DNA of 64,000 bases from Tigriopus japonicus (taxonomy: Eukaryota > Arthropoda > Copepoda > Harpacticoida > Harpacticidae): NCBI GenBank assembly GCA_010645155.1, contig CM021314.1:6606003-6670002 (forward strand), in the 5' to 3' direction. Shown here piece by piece: positions 1-12,636 of the stretch. The position numbers and the translations under genes were made by a program. Numbering within the stretch: the first letter of the stretch is position 1; each line of letters starts with the position of its first letter. Under the pieces are notes generated by a model, which saw nothing but the letters and a program-made list of their open reading frames with translations, ran no database searches and had not been told where the DNA came from.

Positions 1-388
1 CGAGGCAACACTCTAACACTCGTTGCCCCCCCCAAAAACCGATTTCTCGGCTGCCTGTTTCAGTTTTTCGTTTCTCTTAATCGTGATCGTGATCTTAAAC
101 GAAAATTAGCATCTCATTTTTCATCTCTGCGTGGAAATGGGGAATTGGTGAGATACCGTTGAGTTCATCCAATGTCCATGAAGTACTATAGATTGGATCA
201 ATGACCTTCTCGTGTCTTTCCATTGTAAGGCTAAATACGCCTTTGTAAAGTTTAAACATGCAGAACGATAAAATCCTTTTTACAATGTTGACTATTTTTA
301 CTACAATTTGGGCTCGGTCTTTGCACATGAAACTCTAGATCAACATGGCCAAATTGAAGTATCTAGATGATGTACACTCTAGCCAATA

Positions 389-403
389 CTCTCTCTCTCT
401 CTC
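389..403. repeat. (CT)n microsatellite
   Basis: Seven and a half perfect CT units. Confidence 0.9.
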
Positions 404-558
404 AATTTCGATTCACTCATCCACACAACATATGTACTGTGTACGCAATGTAACAGTCACTACATGTTTTGATAGGGCCTCTCGATTTGCAAGCGGGAAT
501 TGCATTGAAATTCTTATGAAAAGAAAGTTGCTCAACGGAGACAAAATTGGAAGAGCAA

Positions 559-588
559 GAGGAGGAGGAGGAGGAGGAGGAGGAGGAG
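559..588. repeat. (GGA)n microsatellite
   Basis: About ten perfect GGA units. It creates poly-glycine and poly-glutamate runs in overlapping open frames, which should not be read as protein. Confidence 0.95.
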
Positions 589-3500
589 AAGAAAATGAAC
601 TTCGTCGTTGTGAAAAAAAGTTTTCTTCAAGAGCATCAATTTCCTCTGTCAAAGAAAATTATGCTTCCCTCTCTTGCCGTCGCTCTTTCTCTTCCTTCAT
701 TCCTTGGCGGTAGCGATAGTACTACAAAGAGGGATGAAGTCTGTCGCCCCCTGCTCCCAATGCTCCCAAACTCAGGAACTGTGTGGATTGACAACCATCC
801 GGATCTGAGGTCTCACTTAACTATTTTCCCAGTGGTAAGAAGCTCTCTAAATACAACAAACGGAGGATTCGTCATTCTCATTACCCTGTTCTACCCTACT
901 GTACTTGGAGTCTTGGGCAAAGCTCGTGAACTCTTGAAAAACCATCTCCTGTTGGTTTGTGAGTTTGGGCCCAATCTGTGTGGAAAAGTTGGAGAAAGAG
1001 ATGAATGAATGGATGATTGGGCCAAATGAAGAGAAATCCGAGATTAATTGTCTTGGAGAGAGCGGACGAGAACGAAAAGTGGTGGCAGTGGTTGTGGGTG
1101 TTCGTTCAATCATTCATTGAAGGAAACCGATCCTTACCATCCCGTGGAGACGACGCAAATGTCAGCCGAAGAAGTGCCCTACAAAGAACAGATTGGAAAT
1201 TGCCAGTTGATTTCGAAGCGACACGACGGAAATTCGGTGTCAACCAAAGGTCAAATTTGGTTCGGTTCTCGTTAAACGAGAGGCACTACTGGTTGCGGTT
1301 TACTGGATGGAGAGCTTCACTAATGATTTCGAGTTTCTCAATTTTGCCCATTACGAGTGTAATGTCAACGGGTAATTGCGCAAATATTCTGTCTGGCAAA
1401 ACCTCCCAGGAAGTCGAGCCGGAAATCGAATCAGTACTACAAACATTGAATCATCCATTTGGGTGTACGTGCTTTTCTTAAAACCTCCGTGGGATTCAAA
1501 GACTTTTTAATGAACATTTTTTCTCTCCTCCTTTGTAGGATCAGGCTGAAATATGTAGCTGAAAATTTGAATGTTTGATGTCATGTTGAAGAAAATGGGG
1601 AGCGGTAATTCAATTAAATTCCAACTGAATTGCATGTCAGCCTTGCTTGAGCAAAAATGTTGACAATTTATTGCGTGCAGCCCAATTTCCCTCACTCACT
1701 CTCCAGCAAGCTCCCACACAAACGTATGCATGTGTACATCCACAGGCACTCACTTTGAACTCTGAACGTCGACGCACTCGACTGCTTGTTCCTTGTGTTC
1801 AAGTGAATGGATCAAAGGTGTCGTTCCTCTAACCCCAACGAAGTAGAACCCTGTAATCAAAGAGTAAACGCTAGCTGATAAAATAACTCAAAGCGTTCTC
1901 ATTGTTCGAGTAGTCCATATCGTCATATCGCGCACGTCTTTCGATTCCACCAGATTGTTCAACCACGAATCATGTGATCATTGTCACCAAGGAGATCAAC
2001 CTGAAGATCTTGTGTGCCAAAGACGGGAAACACCGTCGCTTTGAGCAGGAAACAACACATTCTCTCGACGGGAAGATGGTGGTGAACAACCGCATTTAGC
2101 ACAACCAACCAACCTCTAGCCTCATCATAACCCCTAACTACCTCTCCCAAATGAATGCCCGTTTATCTCAGATCACGAACAAATTAACGACCTTTTCTGC
2201 AGCTCAGCATGTTCGGTTGACAAATTAACGATCTCCATCTTGAGAGACATTAGTCGAAATAGATTCAGGTTCGGAGCCTGTTATCTTTAGACGAATTTCA
2301 ATTAGTGATCCCACCCTGGAAGATGGCTTGAAACATTCAAACTGTAGTATTGTCAGACTCGTTTCTGTCATTATTAGGTCGAGAAGACTCGACTACTTCA
2401 CAGCCACCGTTTCTGGCTCCATTCCAACGGACTTTATCAAAATATGACATCTCCCCTCGTATCGCAAAGTCTCAAATTTTGTACGTGTGAGCTAGTGAAT
2501 TCGAAGCCAGTGATGGACCAAAAGTCCAATCTCTGCCCCCAACGAGTCGTACAAAGTGTTCAGAAATGCGAGTGTGAAATGATCGCCAACACCAAAATCT
2601 AGGGAAGATCATCTCGGTAAATACTGTCAGCCTGGATGGATGCTCGGTCGTTCAGTCAGTTCGTGGAGACATTTCTCGTTTGTGGCAGATTCCTCTCTTC
2701 ACATACTCGCTGGAAGGACCATACGACGGGTGTCAGGTCGAATGTCGATACACTTTTTTCCCAGAGTAAAATGGACGCCTGTTGGCTCGTTGGCTGGCTC
2801 TTTGTTCTTGACTCGGGTGATGTTGAACGTGTTATTGTTTTCGGGGAGGTGTCTGAATGCGGCGACACTTTTCAATGTTCTTGCTGTCAGGCCGGAGGAG
2901 AAGATCCACAACAGGAAGAAGAAGAAGTGGAAGAAGACTAGGAAAAGCCAACGTGGAAACTGTCTCCTTTTGATTGGAGAACATCAGACATTCCAATATC
3001 GAATTTGTCTTGGTGAGAGTGTCGGCAGCAACTCGTGAAGTCCCTGAAGTCGTGCACGTTGTTGAAGCACAATAGATTCAGGGCAGAAGATCTTTTGTTC
3101 CGAGTCCATTCAGTCGCGCAACAATTTGATGTGTGTGATATTTCTGCCATAGACTTATTCTTGAAACGTTTATATTCTCTCCCATTGACTAATCAACCAA
3201 CTGACTCCCGAATCTCATTCATGAATCGTTGGAAAGCGATTCATCGATTCCTTTAGTCACTGCTCTCATTCTTGAGTATATTGACTGACAGCACTGGTTC
3301 CACGGATGGATTTCCATTTTTACCTCTTTTCATGCCTCTATCGACGAATAGTGACTACTGAGTAAACATGTGCGTGCGCCAGCGTACAAGAAATATTGAT
3401 TGAGGCCTTGATTGGGAGAGTCAGAGATCTCTTCCGGATTTGGCAATTGGCATGATCCGGGGATGCCTGGCTCACCACCACGTGGATCTCATCCGTTCAC

Positions 3501-4842
3501 CCAGTCTTAGGCTATCCGAAGTAGGAGTGGTGGTAGAAGTAGTAGTAGATGGAGTAACGGATTGCCTTGCCAGAATTGACTACTGGCCTTGTCCGATTCC
3601 CTAACTCGATTTCCCCGAATCTCTAATACAACCACCCAACCCAACACCCAGTCTTGGTTCTTGGTTCAGTGGGTTTCGGTTGGAGAGTTCCACGCCAATT
3701 TCCCAAATGCCTCTTGCTTTTTAGTTGTTCCACGTTCCACTCGAGAAGGAATAACCGAGAAGTAGAAGAAAAAGGGCCTTGAACGGGAAAAGAGTCCAGG
3801 AAAGGGAATGGGAAGAGAAAAGGGCCTGTTTTTTATCACTGTTTATTGTGGAATCTATTGATTCTTCTGGCCTGATCTTGTAGCAACACTACGGGAGAAC
3901 GAACGAGAGAAAGAAAGAAAGAAGGAGATCGGTTGTCTAGCGTCCGTTTTCTTTCTCGTCTTTGGAGCTTGTCCCCTTTAGCCAGAGATCTAAGAATGTG
4001 TGCCGCGACCATGGGAACAAAATGAAGAAAAAGGAGGAACAAGGCACACAATCCCTAATCTCACAAAGGAGACCTATTATTTCATCACTCCCACATCACT
4101 GGGCAAATAGAAGAGTCCGCAACAAAGACAAACCGTTTGAACCTGAAAAACAGGCGCCAAGGCGAATCAAACCTCTTCTTAATTTATTGTTACATTGAAT
4201 CAACGAAGCATGCCTTATTAATAAAAGAGATCGAGATAGCCATTCAGGAGGGTTAATTTTTCGAATTAATCACCCATCACCATTTTTGCTCACATGTGGG
4301 CCTAACGCATCAGAAGTTTCTAATGACTGGATTGCTGGTTTCAGTTTCGCCAACTCTCGACCCCTTGTGTTCAGAGTTGAATTTCGAGAGTCCTAAGTGC
4401 TCTGTCCACTATCTCAAAATGAATCTAATGCCGTGTCATAATATTTCGCTCTCCCAGTTCTCTCTCTCTCTCTGGACGATCTCTTACCTCATTTGTGGGT
4501 ACATATCTTTATACGCAGACACTTTGCAGTGGTCGCCTAACCTTAATTTTGGGTCTGTAAATGGGAGAGGTGACTTAAGTAGTATCTAAATGGCGGGCTA
4601 GCTATTCTCCGGGGTCCCCTTAGTTACTTATCATCCGCTCTCCGCCCATTTTAGCCCAAGATGGAGGATCATGCCCACGGCAATTCAAATCGGAGGGCCT
4701 GGTTGAGGCTGTCAAATTTATTCAGCCCCAGGCACGCCAACAGTCTTGATGCTCGTCGAAAAAGTTTAAGGGTGGATATGAGCGGGCTCAAGAAATCAGA
4801 ATTCATCAGACCTCGTCAATGAAATGGCTATACGCTTCTGTG

Positions 4843-5212
4843 TACAGGGTCATCCGAATTTAGTGTCCCATGCCAAACATTGAATTACTCGAAGCCAAAT
4901 AATGGCACAACAAAATTGAAGAAGTATCAGTTTCAGGGAACATCTTTAAGCACACTCGCAGTACGGTGAAATTGACTGACTCGTTATAAAACTATGATTT
5001 TATTTTCAAGAACGACTACCCAGCCAAAAAAGGTTAGCACGCTCTGTGTGTGTAATCATTGTTTTTATTGTTAGGAGAGCAAAGGTATGTTTTAGTAAGT
5101 CTTAGGGCTCTACTTTTTCTGTAATTCACACCAAAAAGTCGCTTGGGCATCTTGCTTTGTTATAAATTATTGCTAAAAATCTATGGGAACGTTAATTATG
5201 GACTACCCTGTA
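4843..5212. mobile_element. MITE-like element with Tc1/mariner-type terminal inverted repeats
   Basis: The left end (TACAGGGTCATCCGAATTTA, continuing AGTGTCCCAT-like to 4871) is repeated in inverted orientation at 5183-5212, which ends GGACTACCCTGTA. With one gap, about 22 of 29 positions agree, including the outer TACAGGGT and the inner CCCAT. The outermost TA on each side fits the TA target-site duplication of Tc1/mariner transposons, leaving CAGGGT...ACCCTG as the element proper (4845-5210, 366 bases). The inside has no transposase frame, so it is best called a non-autonomous MITE. It lies in DNA with no recognised exon. Confidence 0.7.
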
Positions 5213-8200
5213 TGTACGTTCAGTAACTCCAGTGGAGCTACTTTTATGGATACGACTTCTACTTCTGACATGGAGTATCACAATCCCATGATGAGCCCAA
5301 TAATTGCGTAATTGATATCTGTCTGCTCGGCGTCTGTTGGAAGAGAACAAAACTTGTTTATCGGGGGGAATGACTTATTTGAGGAGATGCATAAATAAAT
5401 GGCCCTGTCTCCAGGTTTATCCTCGAAATTTGTCAATATTGGAAAACTCTTCAGGGTACACGTAGGGCCTGAAAGGAGCGGGCCACATATCCCAATAAAT
5501 GTCTTTCCATTTATCTTTGATTAAAGTTCTTCACATTCTTGACATTTTGTATTGACGGAGCTCTAAAAATTCCTCATTCGTTTTTGACCATAAACGGCCT
5601 CACATTCACGAAACGTTGTTCAAACATTTTGAAGTCTGTAAACCTGTTGAAACTCATGCAACGCCTTCCAATGGTTCGTGGTTTTCCACGAGGCTTCTTC
5701 GACTTCTTTAGACTCCAACTCGAAAATGATGGCGCAAAGAATGCATAGCAAAACTGTGATGATATGATAAGAAAGACTCTCTCACTTTCAAATCGATCTG
5801 TCCAGACCAACTAACGAGATTAGATTTGGAATGCCATAAAAAGCCAACCACACCGCCGACACAAACAAAGGGCATTCCAGTTGCAAAATTCAATCAACTT
5901 CACCAAATTAGACACCAATTGGCTCACATTTTGATTTCCTCTCGAAATTTACAACCCACGTCAAATCGGCAGAGAGGGGCACCAACAGCCAAGTCTTCCC
6001 CTCCCCCTTATCTTAATTCCAAATTTTGAACCGCTAGCTTGTTGGCATTGGAGGAGCCACTAAAAAAGCCATCGTGAGGATTGATCTTGGCCTCTCGTAT
6101 GTACATAAACGAACGTGATTGTCTTCGGCGATCCCACGAATAACGAGAGAAGTCTTTTTGCTTACCCCAAAGCAAAGGTTTTCGGATCTAAATCTCCATT
6201 CTAGTGCGCTTTGGTGTTTGCCGAATGTCGATTCCACGGTACAGTGGTGCCTCTCAGCTCTTTCCCTAGGGAAGCCAATGTCATGTTATGTGTTTATTGG
6301 CTCCATAAATCTCACATTACGAAGGCATCTATTGCTGTCGCCAATTGTCGTTGAGTGCATGTGCTTGCTGTGTGTTGTACATGTGCGCACTTAGCTTAGT
6401 TAGTAGCGTGGCTTCATTCATGGAGCGAGATCTCATCCAGCCCAGTTTGAGGCCTGCAAAAAATCTTGGTGCCTAAGATCTCCACACCTCGATATTTGGG
6501 TTAATACCCCATCTTGTGGGTCATTTATCAAGCACAAATCCCCTTACGAATTCCAGTTTCCTGTATGCACGAGATAATTCATCCCAAGCGAGGGTGAAGG
6601 ATCAGAAGAGCGAACGAGCGAGGATGAGAAGAACTTCTTTTCGGGATACTATTTTCACGGTTTACTCACTCTTCTCCGGGAGAATATTTGCTGAGCATCC
6701 CAGTCCATGATGTCGCATTGTTCCCAAATGTAATTTTCTTCCTGGTGCTTCCAAGGTCCTCCTCTTTGTCACCAGCAAACCAGCAAATGGGTCCGATATC
6801 GATTGCTTTGCGGTATTCCAACTTCCTTCATATTTGCATACCGTTTAACCTTGTCGTTTGAAATGGAACAAATAATGTGGCTGATGCTCCCGCTTTGTAT
6901 CAAGCAATGTATAGTTTTCGTATGTGCCTCATCCTCTTAGCTAACATTCAGAATATCCTCTCTCAAATATTTGGGTCGTACTTCCGACGAGACGGCGAAA
7001 AAATGTAAGGGTCTGATGGTCTGACGTTCTTTTGAACTCTGTCAATGCAATTAGTTTTCCGAATGGAACACTCTTCAGAACCTCGATGGATCCCAGTGGA
7101 TCTGTTCTTGTACTTTCCAAGGAATCGAGGGGCCGTCTGATGGTAAAATAAGGTCTGAATCAGTATTCTCTTTGAGAATTCGACTTACAATGTTTCTCGT
7201 AAGTCTGAGTTTCAGTTCGTACACTCTGGGATCCTGGTTGACTTGGGGAGAATCTTTTTAATGAAGTGATTTTCTAATGAACCATTCTCAGCTAGCTCTT
7301 TTTCTCAAAGCCAACATGTTTTAGAACTGTAAAGCAAGCCCAAATCCAATCATGTTTTCCCCGGTAGTCAAAGAACGACGCGGAATGATTGACTTGATCA
7401 TCCGGCACAAACTACGAAAACCAAATCTTAATGACACTTTAAAGTGTCTTCATCGACCTGGCGGCGGTTTGTTGGAAAGGACTTCTGAACTATTTCGCCT
7501 TGGATGCTTGCTCATCCCAATTCTATAACAGAAGCTTGGGAGGGTCTTAAGTCATCTTGACAAGTTCTCCTCATGGTCGGCTTCGTCGTTGTCAGCTTCT
7601 TATCCACCTCAGAGGAGCTTAAGCTAGTCCGTCCGTCCGTCCGTCAGTGGGTTGTTCACTCGGCAGTTGTCGTAAGTAGTAGAGCCCATTCAGCCTGGCT
7701 TGGACAAAAGAACGAAGAAAAAGTTTTCCCCTTGATTGAATGAAATGCCTACACAACTGACAGAGATGCCTGCATGTTATGTGGGTGTCGTTGTTGTTGA
7801 TGTTGTTGACTTCGTTGTTGTTAGTGGTGGGGAAGATGATGGCGAGTGGGTGAGGGTCTAAAGGGGGAAGGAGGAGACCCGCGAGAAAACAACAAGAACA
7901 AGACATGGCAAGACGAAGACATCGTTTTGCGGAAAAAGGTCAACCTCCACATTGACACGGACTGCAAACTACTCAACTGTGTTCTTCCGAACTTGAACGA
8001 AGAGGAACGAGCCAGCCACGTGCCTCTAACTTCAGGTTTGGGAAATTGAGTTATCTTATGCATTAAGCACACTTTTCGACAAACATGATGGACTACTGTA
8101 GAAACCGGGAGTACGCTAGTGCAGAGTCCAAACGTACGTACAATCGTGCTATCTAAAAGCAGGCATAGTACAGTATTAGCTCACCCAAGATGAGAGAAAA

Positions 8201-10095
8201 CTTTGCTTTCGGAGGCCAAGAGAGCGGCGAATCGAGTAGGAAACCTCAAGTTTTGCTCCACGTCATGGACCAACAAAGATTGCAACACAAACACGCGTTC
8301 GAACTGACTGAGCCGCGATCAGAAGAACAAAAAAGCTTTGGCATTTTAGATTTCTTGTTTTGGAAATTGGCCTTTTTCACTCAAGGCGATGATTCGTCAT
8401 TCTCGGTGTCTGCTGTAACGGTAGTTGTTGTAGTTGTTGTTCGTGGGCTTTCTCGCTCCACTTCGCTTCGGCTATTTTTTTCTCTCTCTCTCTTTCTCTT
8501 TCTCGTGGGCTTTTGCAGATCCACGTTTCTTAGTGCTCAACAACGACGTCCGAATCGAAAGGAATTCTTGTTGGTCCCAAAAATACAGGACCAAGCTCAT
8601 CTCGGACTCACTGATTGGATCATGAATTCGGAAGAAAAGCACTTTGATTTTCCGACCAAAGTCAAGTGGTGTGAAACTCAAATATTTGTGCACGTTTCCA
8701 CGAAAATGTGTTATTGCACTTGCACATACATCGTCTCCTGGTTTTGGCAGCCCGGTATGGAAATGGCGATAACGATGATGATCATGATGCTGCTCCTATT
8801 CAAGATGATAAGCTTTTTTGGACAGCCTTCTCTTTGTTGAGAACCTATAGTTCTGTGTACATTTTGTCTTAACTCTTATCTTTCGTTCGGCAAAGAAGAA
8901 AGACACCTTTGTCTCAATCAAGAAGTGGTGATAGACAAGTAACTATTCGACAGTATACAATTGCAACTCACTCACGCACAGGCAACACCAACTTTGAGTC
9001 AACATATCTCGAATTACTTTTTGTCTCCGTATCGAGCTGCTTTTGAATCTCGCCCGACTTCAGTGTCGATTTTCAGAGTGCCAATCAACAGCTCAACAGC
9101 TTAGCTCCCCACTCTCATCCCTCCCATCCTTCGTTCCTTCCTCCCTCAAAGTATTCCTTTCCATTCCATTTCTTCAAGCCTATGTAGTATGTACATGTAC
9201 ATTTGAGTTGAAATGAATGTTCCACTCAAAAGACCTCATTTTCCCCACTAACCAATCACACGGCCCTGAGTCACCCCCTCGGTGTCATTGGTATTATAGG
9301 CCTTCTGGGGGATGATCTCGGGAAGTTGGAGCATTTTACTTTTTGTTGCCACAACTTGGATCAGCGTTTTGTACATGAGACAGTCAAAAACAATTCTGAC
9401 TTGGCGAGTTTCTCTTAAGTGGAATGTGAGACGACACCACTGACGATTCCGACGAAGAAGACTCTCAGCCCTGTTTGGAAGCTCTAGTATATCACTCCAA
9501 ATGCCCTCTCTGTGAGCGTTCATGTGTACGTACGTACATACGTACATATAATGTTAGTGGCGTTTTCGATGTCGTTCCTCTCACTTGGCTCAACGAAGTA
9601 GCTGGAGAGAGACAGATCCCACTCAAAACTACTGAACTGTTCATTGCCGAAGAGTCGAGTCGGCAACCCCGAGAAGAAAAAGTGACCTTTCTCACCGGGT
9701 GTCGCGAAGCCAAGTCAACACCCCGTGAAGGCGACAACAACTCAAAGACTTCGTTGCTTTGGGACGGCAAAATAAACCAAAGATAACTATCGTCTTCTGT
9801 TCCTTCAACTTCATCTGTTGTTCCAATCGAGGCATCTTGGCTTTGATCTGGATTAGTCAACGAACGATGGATGTCGGAAGCGTCTCGAATTAAAACTGCC
9901 ACTTTTCTTTTCCATTCCCATTCTCTGAGTCAACTTTTCGCGCTTAGATGTGTTTTTTCTGGTAGTGTAGTTTCCCGAAGCTTGAACTACATAGCAATTT
10001 GTTCTGAGGGTTCATTTTCGGGGTGAATGGTTGGAGGCAGTTTCGGTCCATATTCATACTAGAGTTCGACGAAAGCAAACTCGGAACAATCTTCT
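5213..10095. other. No supported gene; intron or intergenic DNA
   Basis: Simple repeats (GTCC run at 7627-7645, TTG-rich DNA near 7785-7825) and a long pyrimidine tract at 8474-8513 ending in TTTTGCAG, which looks like a splice acceptor. The frame after it is open to 8624 but I do not recognise it. Confidence 0.5.
7627..7645. repeat. (GTCC)n microsatellite
   Basis: Nearly five GTCC units. Confidence 0.9.
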
Positions 10096-10392
10096 GGTAG
10101 GGTTGCAAAAAATTAGAGTCCCATGTTCAACAAGAAATTCTTGGAATACGATTCACGGATTTGATTTAAGCTTTGCAAGATAAGCTAAGGGCTTTCGATT
10201 TTTAAGATAAATGGTCATGTCAAGAATTAACCAATTGGCTAACTAAAATTCAGGGAAGAAATCCCTTTTATGCTTTTTTGTTGTTTGCAAAAACACAAAA
10301 TTCGAAGTCTCAAAGGATAAACTACTTCTTTGTGAAATTGTTAACAAAAAACGGTTGTAACTAAGAGGATGCTAATTCGTAACAACGCTGTA
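10096..10392. mobile_element. Second, more decayed MITE-like element related to the one at 4843
   Basis: The left end has AGGGTTG then AATTAGAGTCCCATG (10099-10122). The right end, read on the other strand, has TACAGCGTTG then AATTAGCATCC. The two ends agree in AGxGTTG, AATTAG and TCC with the same spacing. The left end also shares the AGGGT...TTAGnGTCCCATG pattern with the element at 4843, so the two look like one family. The left edge is eroded (GGTAGGG instead of TACAGGG), and the exact target-site duplication is unclear. It has no coding content. Confidence 0.5.
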
Positions 10393-12609
10393 ATTCCATA
10401 AATGGAAGAAGATGTTTTGTGCCTGTGCATACTTAGACACACACTAGAAGAAGTCTCTTCTAACATTTGCATTGTGGGTAGGCAGCTGCTACTTAAGAAG
10501 TACTCGCCCTACCAAAGAACCCCAGTTTTCGCTGAATTTGCTCTCCGTCTCTCGTCATTTTCAAACAAGTACTTTCTAGAATGCGATCAACACGTTCTAA
10601 ACTCTTTTTGTAATCAGGCCAAACCAAGGGGAACTTTCATAGCTAATGAATACATCTCGAGTTGTCTCTCGCCATGGATTTCCGATCTATTCTTCTTGGC
10701 ACCTCGGCACCTTGGGCATTTGTGAAACGCATTTGCCATGAAGATCCCACCTTGCCTTTTGAAGTGATTAGCCTGGTACAGACCTAAGGTAGTAGGTAGG
10801 TTAGATGCGTTCAGACTTGCTTGCTTGACTGCTAACTAACTGATTTTTCATCACCCTCACCTCATTAATGTGAAGGTTGTCAAGTTTCCTTGCTTCCAGA
10901 TCTCTCACCCCCATCATCGTTGTCGTTCATCCATCCAAGAAGAAGCATCAAGCATCACCCCCTTGGCATCCCTCCCCTTGTCTCCTTCCTCTCCTATAAC
11001 GCCCTTTACGAACTGCGCTTATGTAGAGTAGAACGCCAAAGCTTTAAGTAGTAGTACTATGTTCTGAACATTGGGTAGCTGTCAGTCCCTCCTGCAGGGC
11101 TTCCAAAACAAAACATCTTCCAACGCAGAATCCGTTGGGTGAAAGGAGGCCAGGAAAAATATATCGAGGACAAATGGCGATCTTAGGAATTCAACCCCCT
11201 TCAAGCCCATAACTCCAGCTCGGCTAGCCTGAAGTACAAATTTGTCCTGGTCTCTCAATTTTCCAAGAGGGTTGAAACGTTGAAATGAAATGGGAACTTA
11301 TTGCGCCAATTGTTTGAGAGCATGAGTAATGACGCGCATTTTATGAATGTCAAAGGCTCACAAGAGGGATGAGAAGAAGTGATCTTCGGCAGAAACCCAC
11401 TTGACAATCGGTTGAGAACTTTTTCTTTAGTAACAAATCCCGACAAAAAAGATAATGCCTTGTGGTCTTATAAGTCCGTCGATTTCGAAGTCAGACAAGC
11501 TTGAAAGCGGAAATGGAAAACACAAACGGCCAGATGACCTGGCTAATTTGACTGGGTTCGGTATCAAATGTGAGCAAACCGACTAATGGAGATTAAGTGT
11601 GTTAATTGCGGTAGTTTTGCTACGTTTTAAATGACAAATGGAGAAGGACTCCTCGAAAAAAAGGATTGCCAAGATTCAAGGCTCTGAGTAAAATCTGCCA
11701 GGGGATGCGATTCCGGAGTCCTCGGAAGAGTGCAATCACGCCCCAATGCTGAAGTTCCGCCTTTTTGCACAAACAAACACAACCGAACCGGGATGTTCTA
11801 CGATTCGTTGATGAAGAATGTGCTTGTAATGAACTTCTTGGGGTGTACGTATGTATAGTATCTGCCAGAAGGCGCACTTTTATTTTAGGAGGCAAGGGAT
11901 TTGCCACCATGTTTGTGCATTCCCAGAGGTGCAGAAACCTCCTGTGAAATTCTAAGTCATCTCAAACCGTGTTAGTGCTGTGCTCTTAGCTCTTGGGCTC
12001 TCTCTTCAAGACCTTAAGAGCGACAGGATTGCAAAAAGAGGAGGAACACACCCTGTACGTAGTAGTTCACTTCCCGTACGTGATCCTCCACTACGACATT
12101 TCAAAATCCCCAACGGGAAAAAAAGAACGACAGGACTAGTGTTGTTCTGTTCGTGTAGGTTTCTTGGTCCCTGCTCTGGCTCTCCTTCCTCGTGTTGCTC
12201 ATGTTTTCCTCAAGTCCCACTTAAAATTTACTCTCGTATTCACCGTGTTTGGATATTATGTTCTTACGAGTCTAGTCTGTCAGGGTTACCACAGAAAATA
12301 ACTAAGTGTGCAGGGGAGAGAGGGGTTGAACGAGAACCAAGGCTAAGATTGGAGCAAGTCGTTTTTCCTGGGGTAGACGCATGAGCGCCTGGAACCGCTT
12401 GAAACGAGGGAGGGAAGTTTTACATACTGTGCTCGTCTTTTCATCTTCGACTAATGACAAATAGATCTCAATCATTCCATTTAAGACCCCCTATGTTGTG
12501 GTAGGAGGTACCTGGTCGAGGTGTGTGTAGTCTGACTCGTTATTTTCGGTTCACTAAACAGGCAAGCTCGAGTGTTCCACACCAGAAGTAGGCAAGCATC
12601 ACCTTGTCT

Positions 12610-12636
12610 GGTGGTGGTGATGGTGGTGGTGGTGAT
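12610..12636. repeat. (GGT)n repeat with GAT interruptions
   Basis: Nine triplets, GGT with two GAT-type changes. Confidence 0.85.

Larger units (their letters stand above)
1..4842. other. No supported gene; upstream flank
   Basis: This stretch has a CT repeat (389-403), a GGA repeat (559-588), a hydrophobic ORF near 661-709 and a 154-codon open frame at 1017-1481 with no recognisable domain. I see no convincing exon pair, promoter or RNA gene. Confidence 0.5.

Noticed and set aside
547..1008. 153-codon frame beginning with poly-glutamate
   Set aside because: The glutamate run is the GGA microsatellite; only the small hydrophobic part at 661-709 is worth noting.
8190..8840. 216-codon open frame on the + strand
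   Set aside because: Composition is driven by GTT and CT repeats (poly-valine and serine/leucine runs); no recognisable domain.
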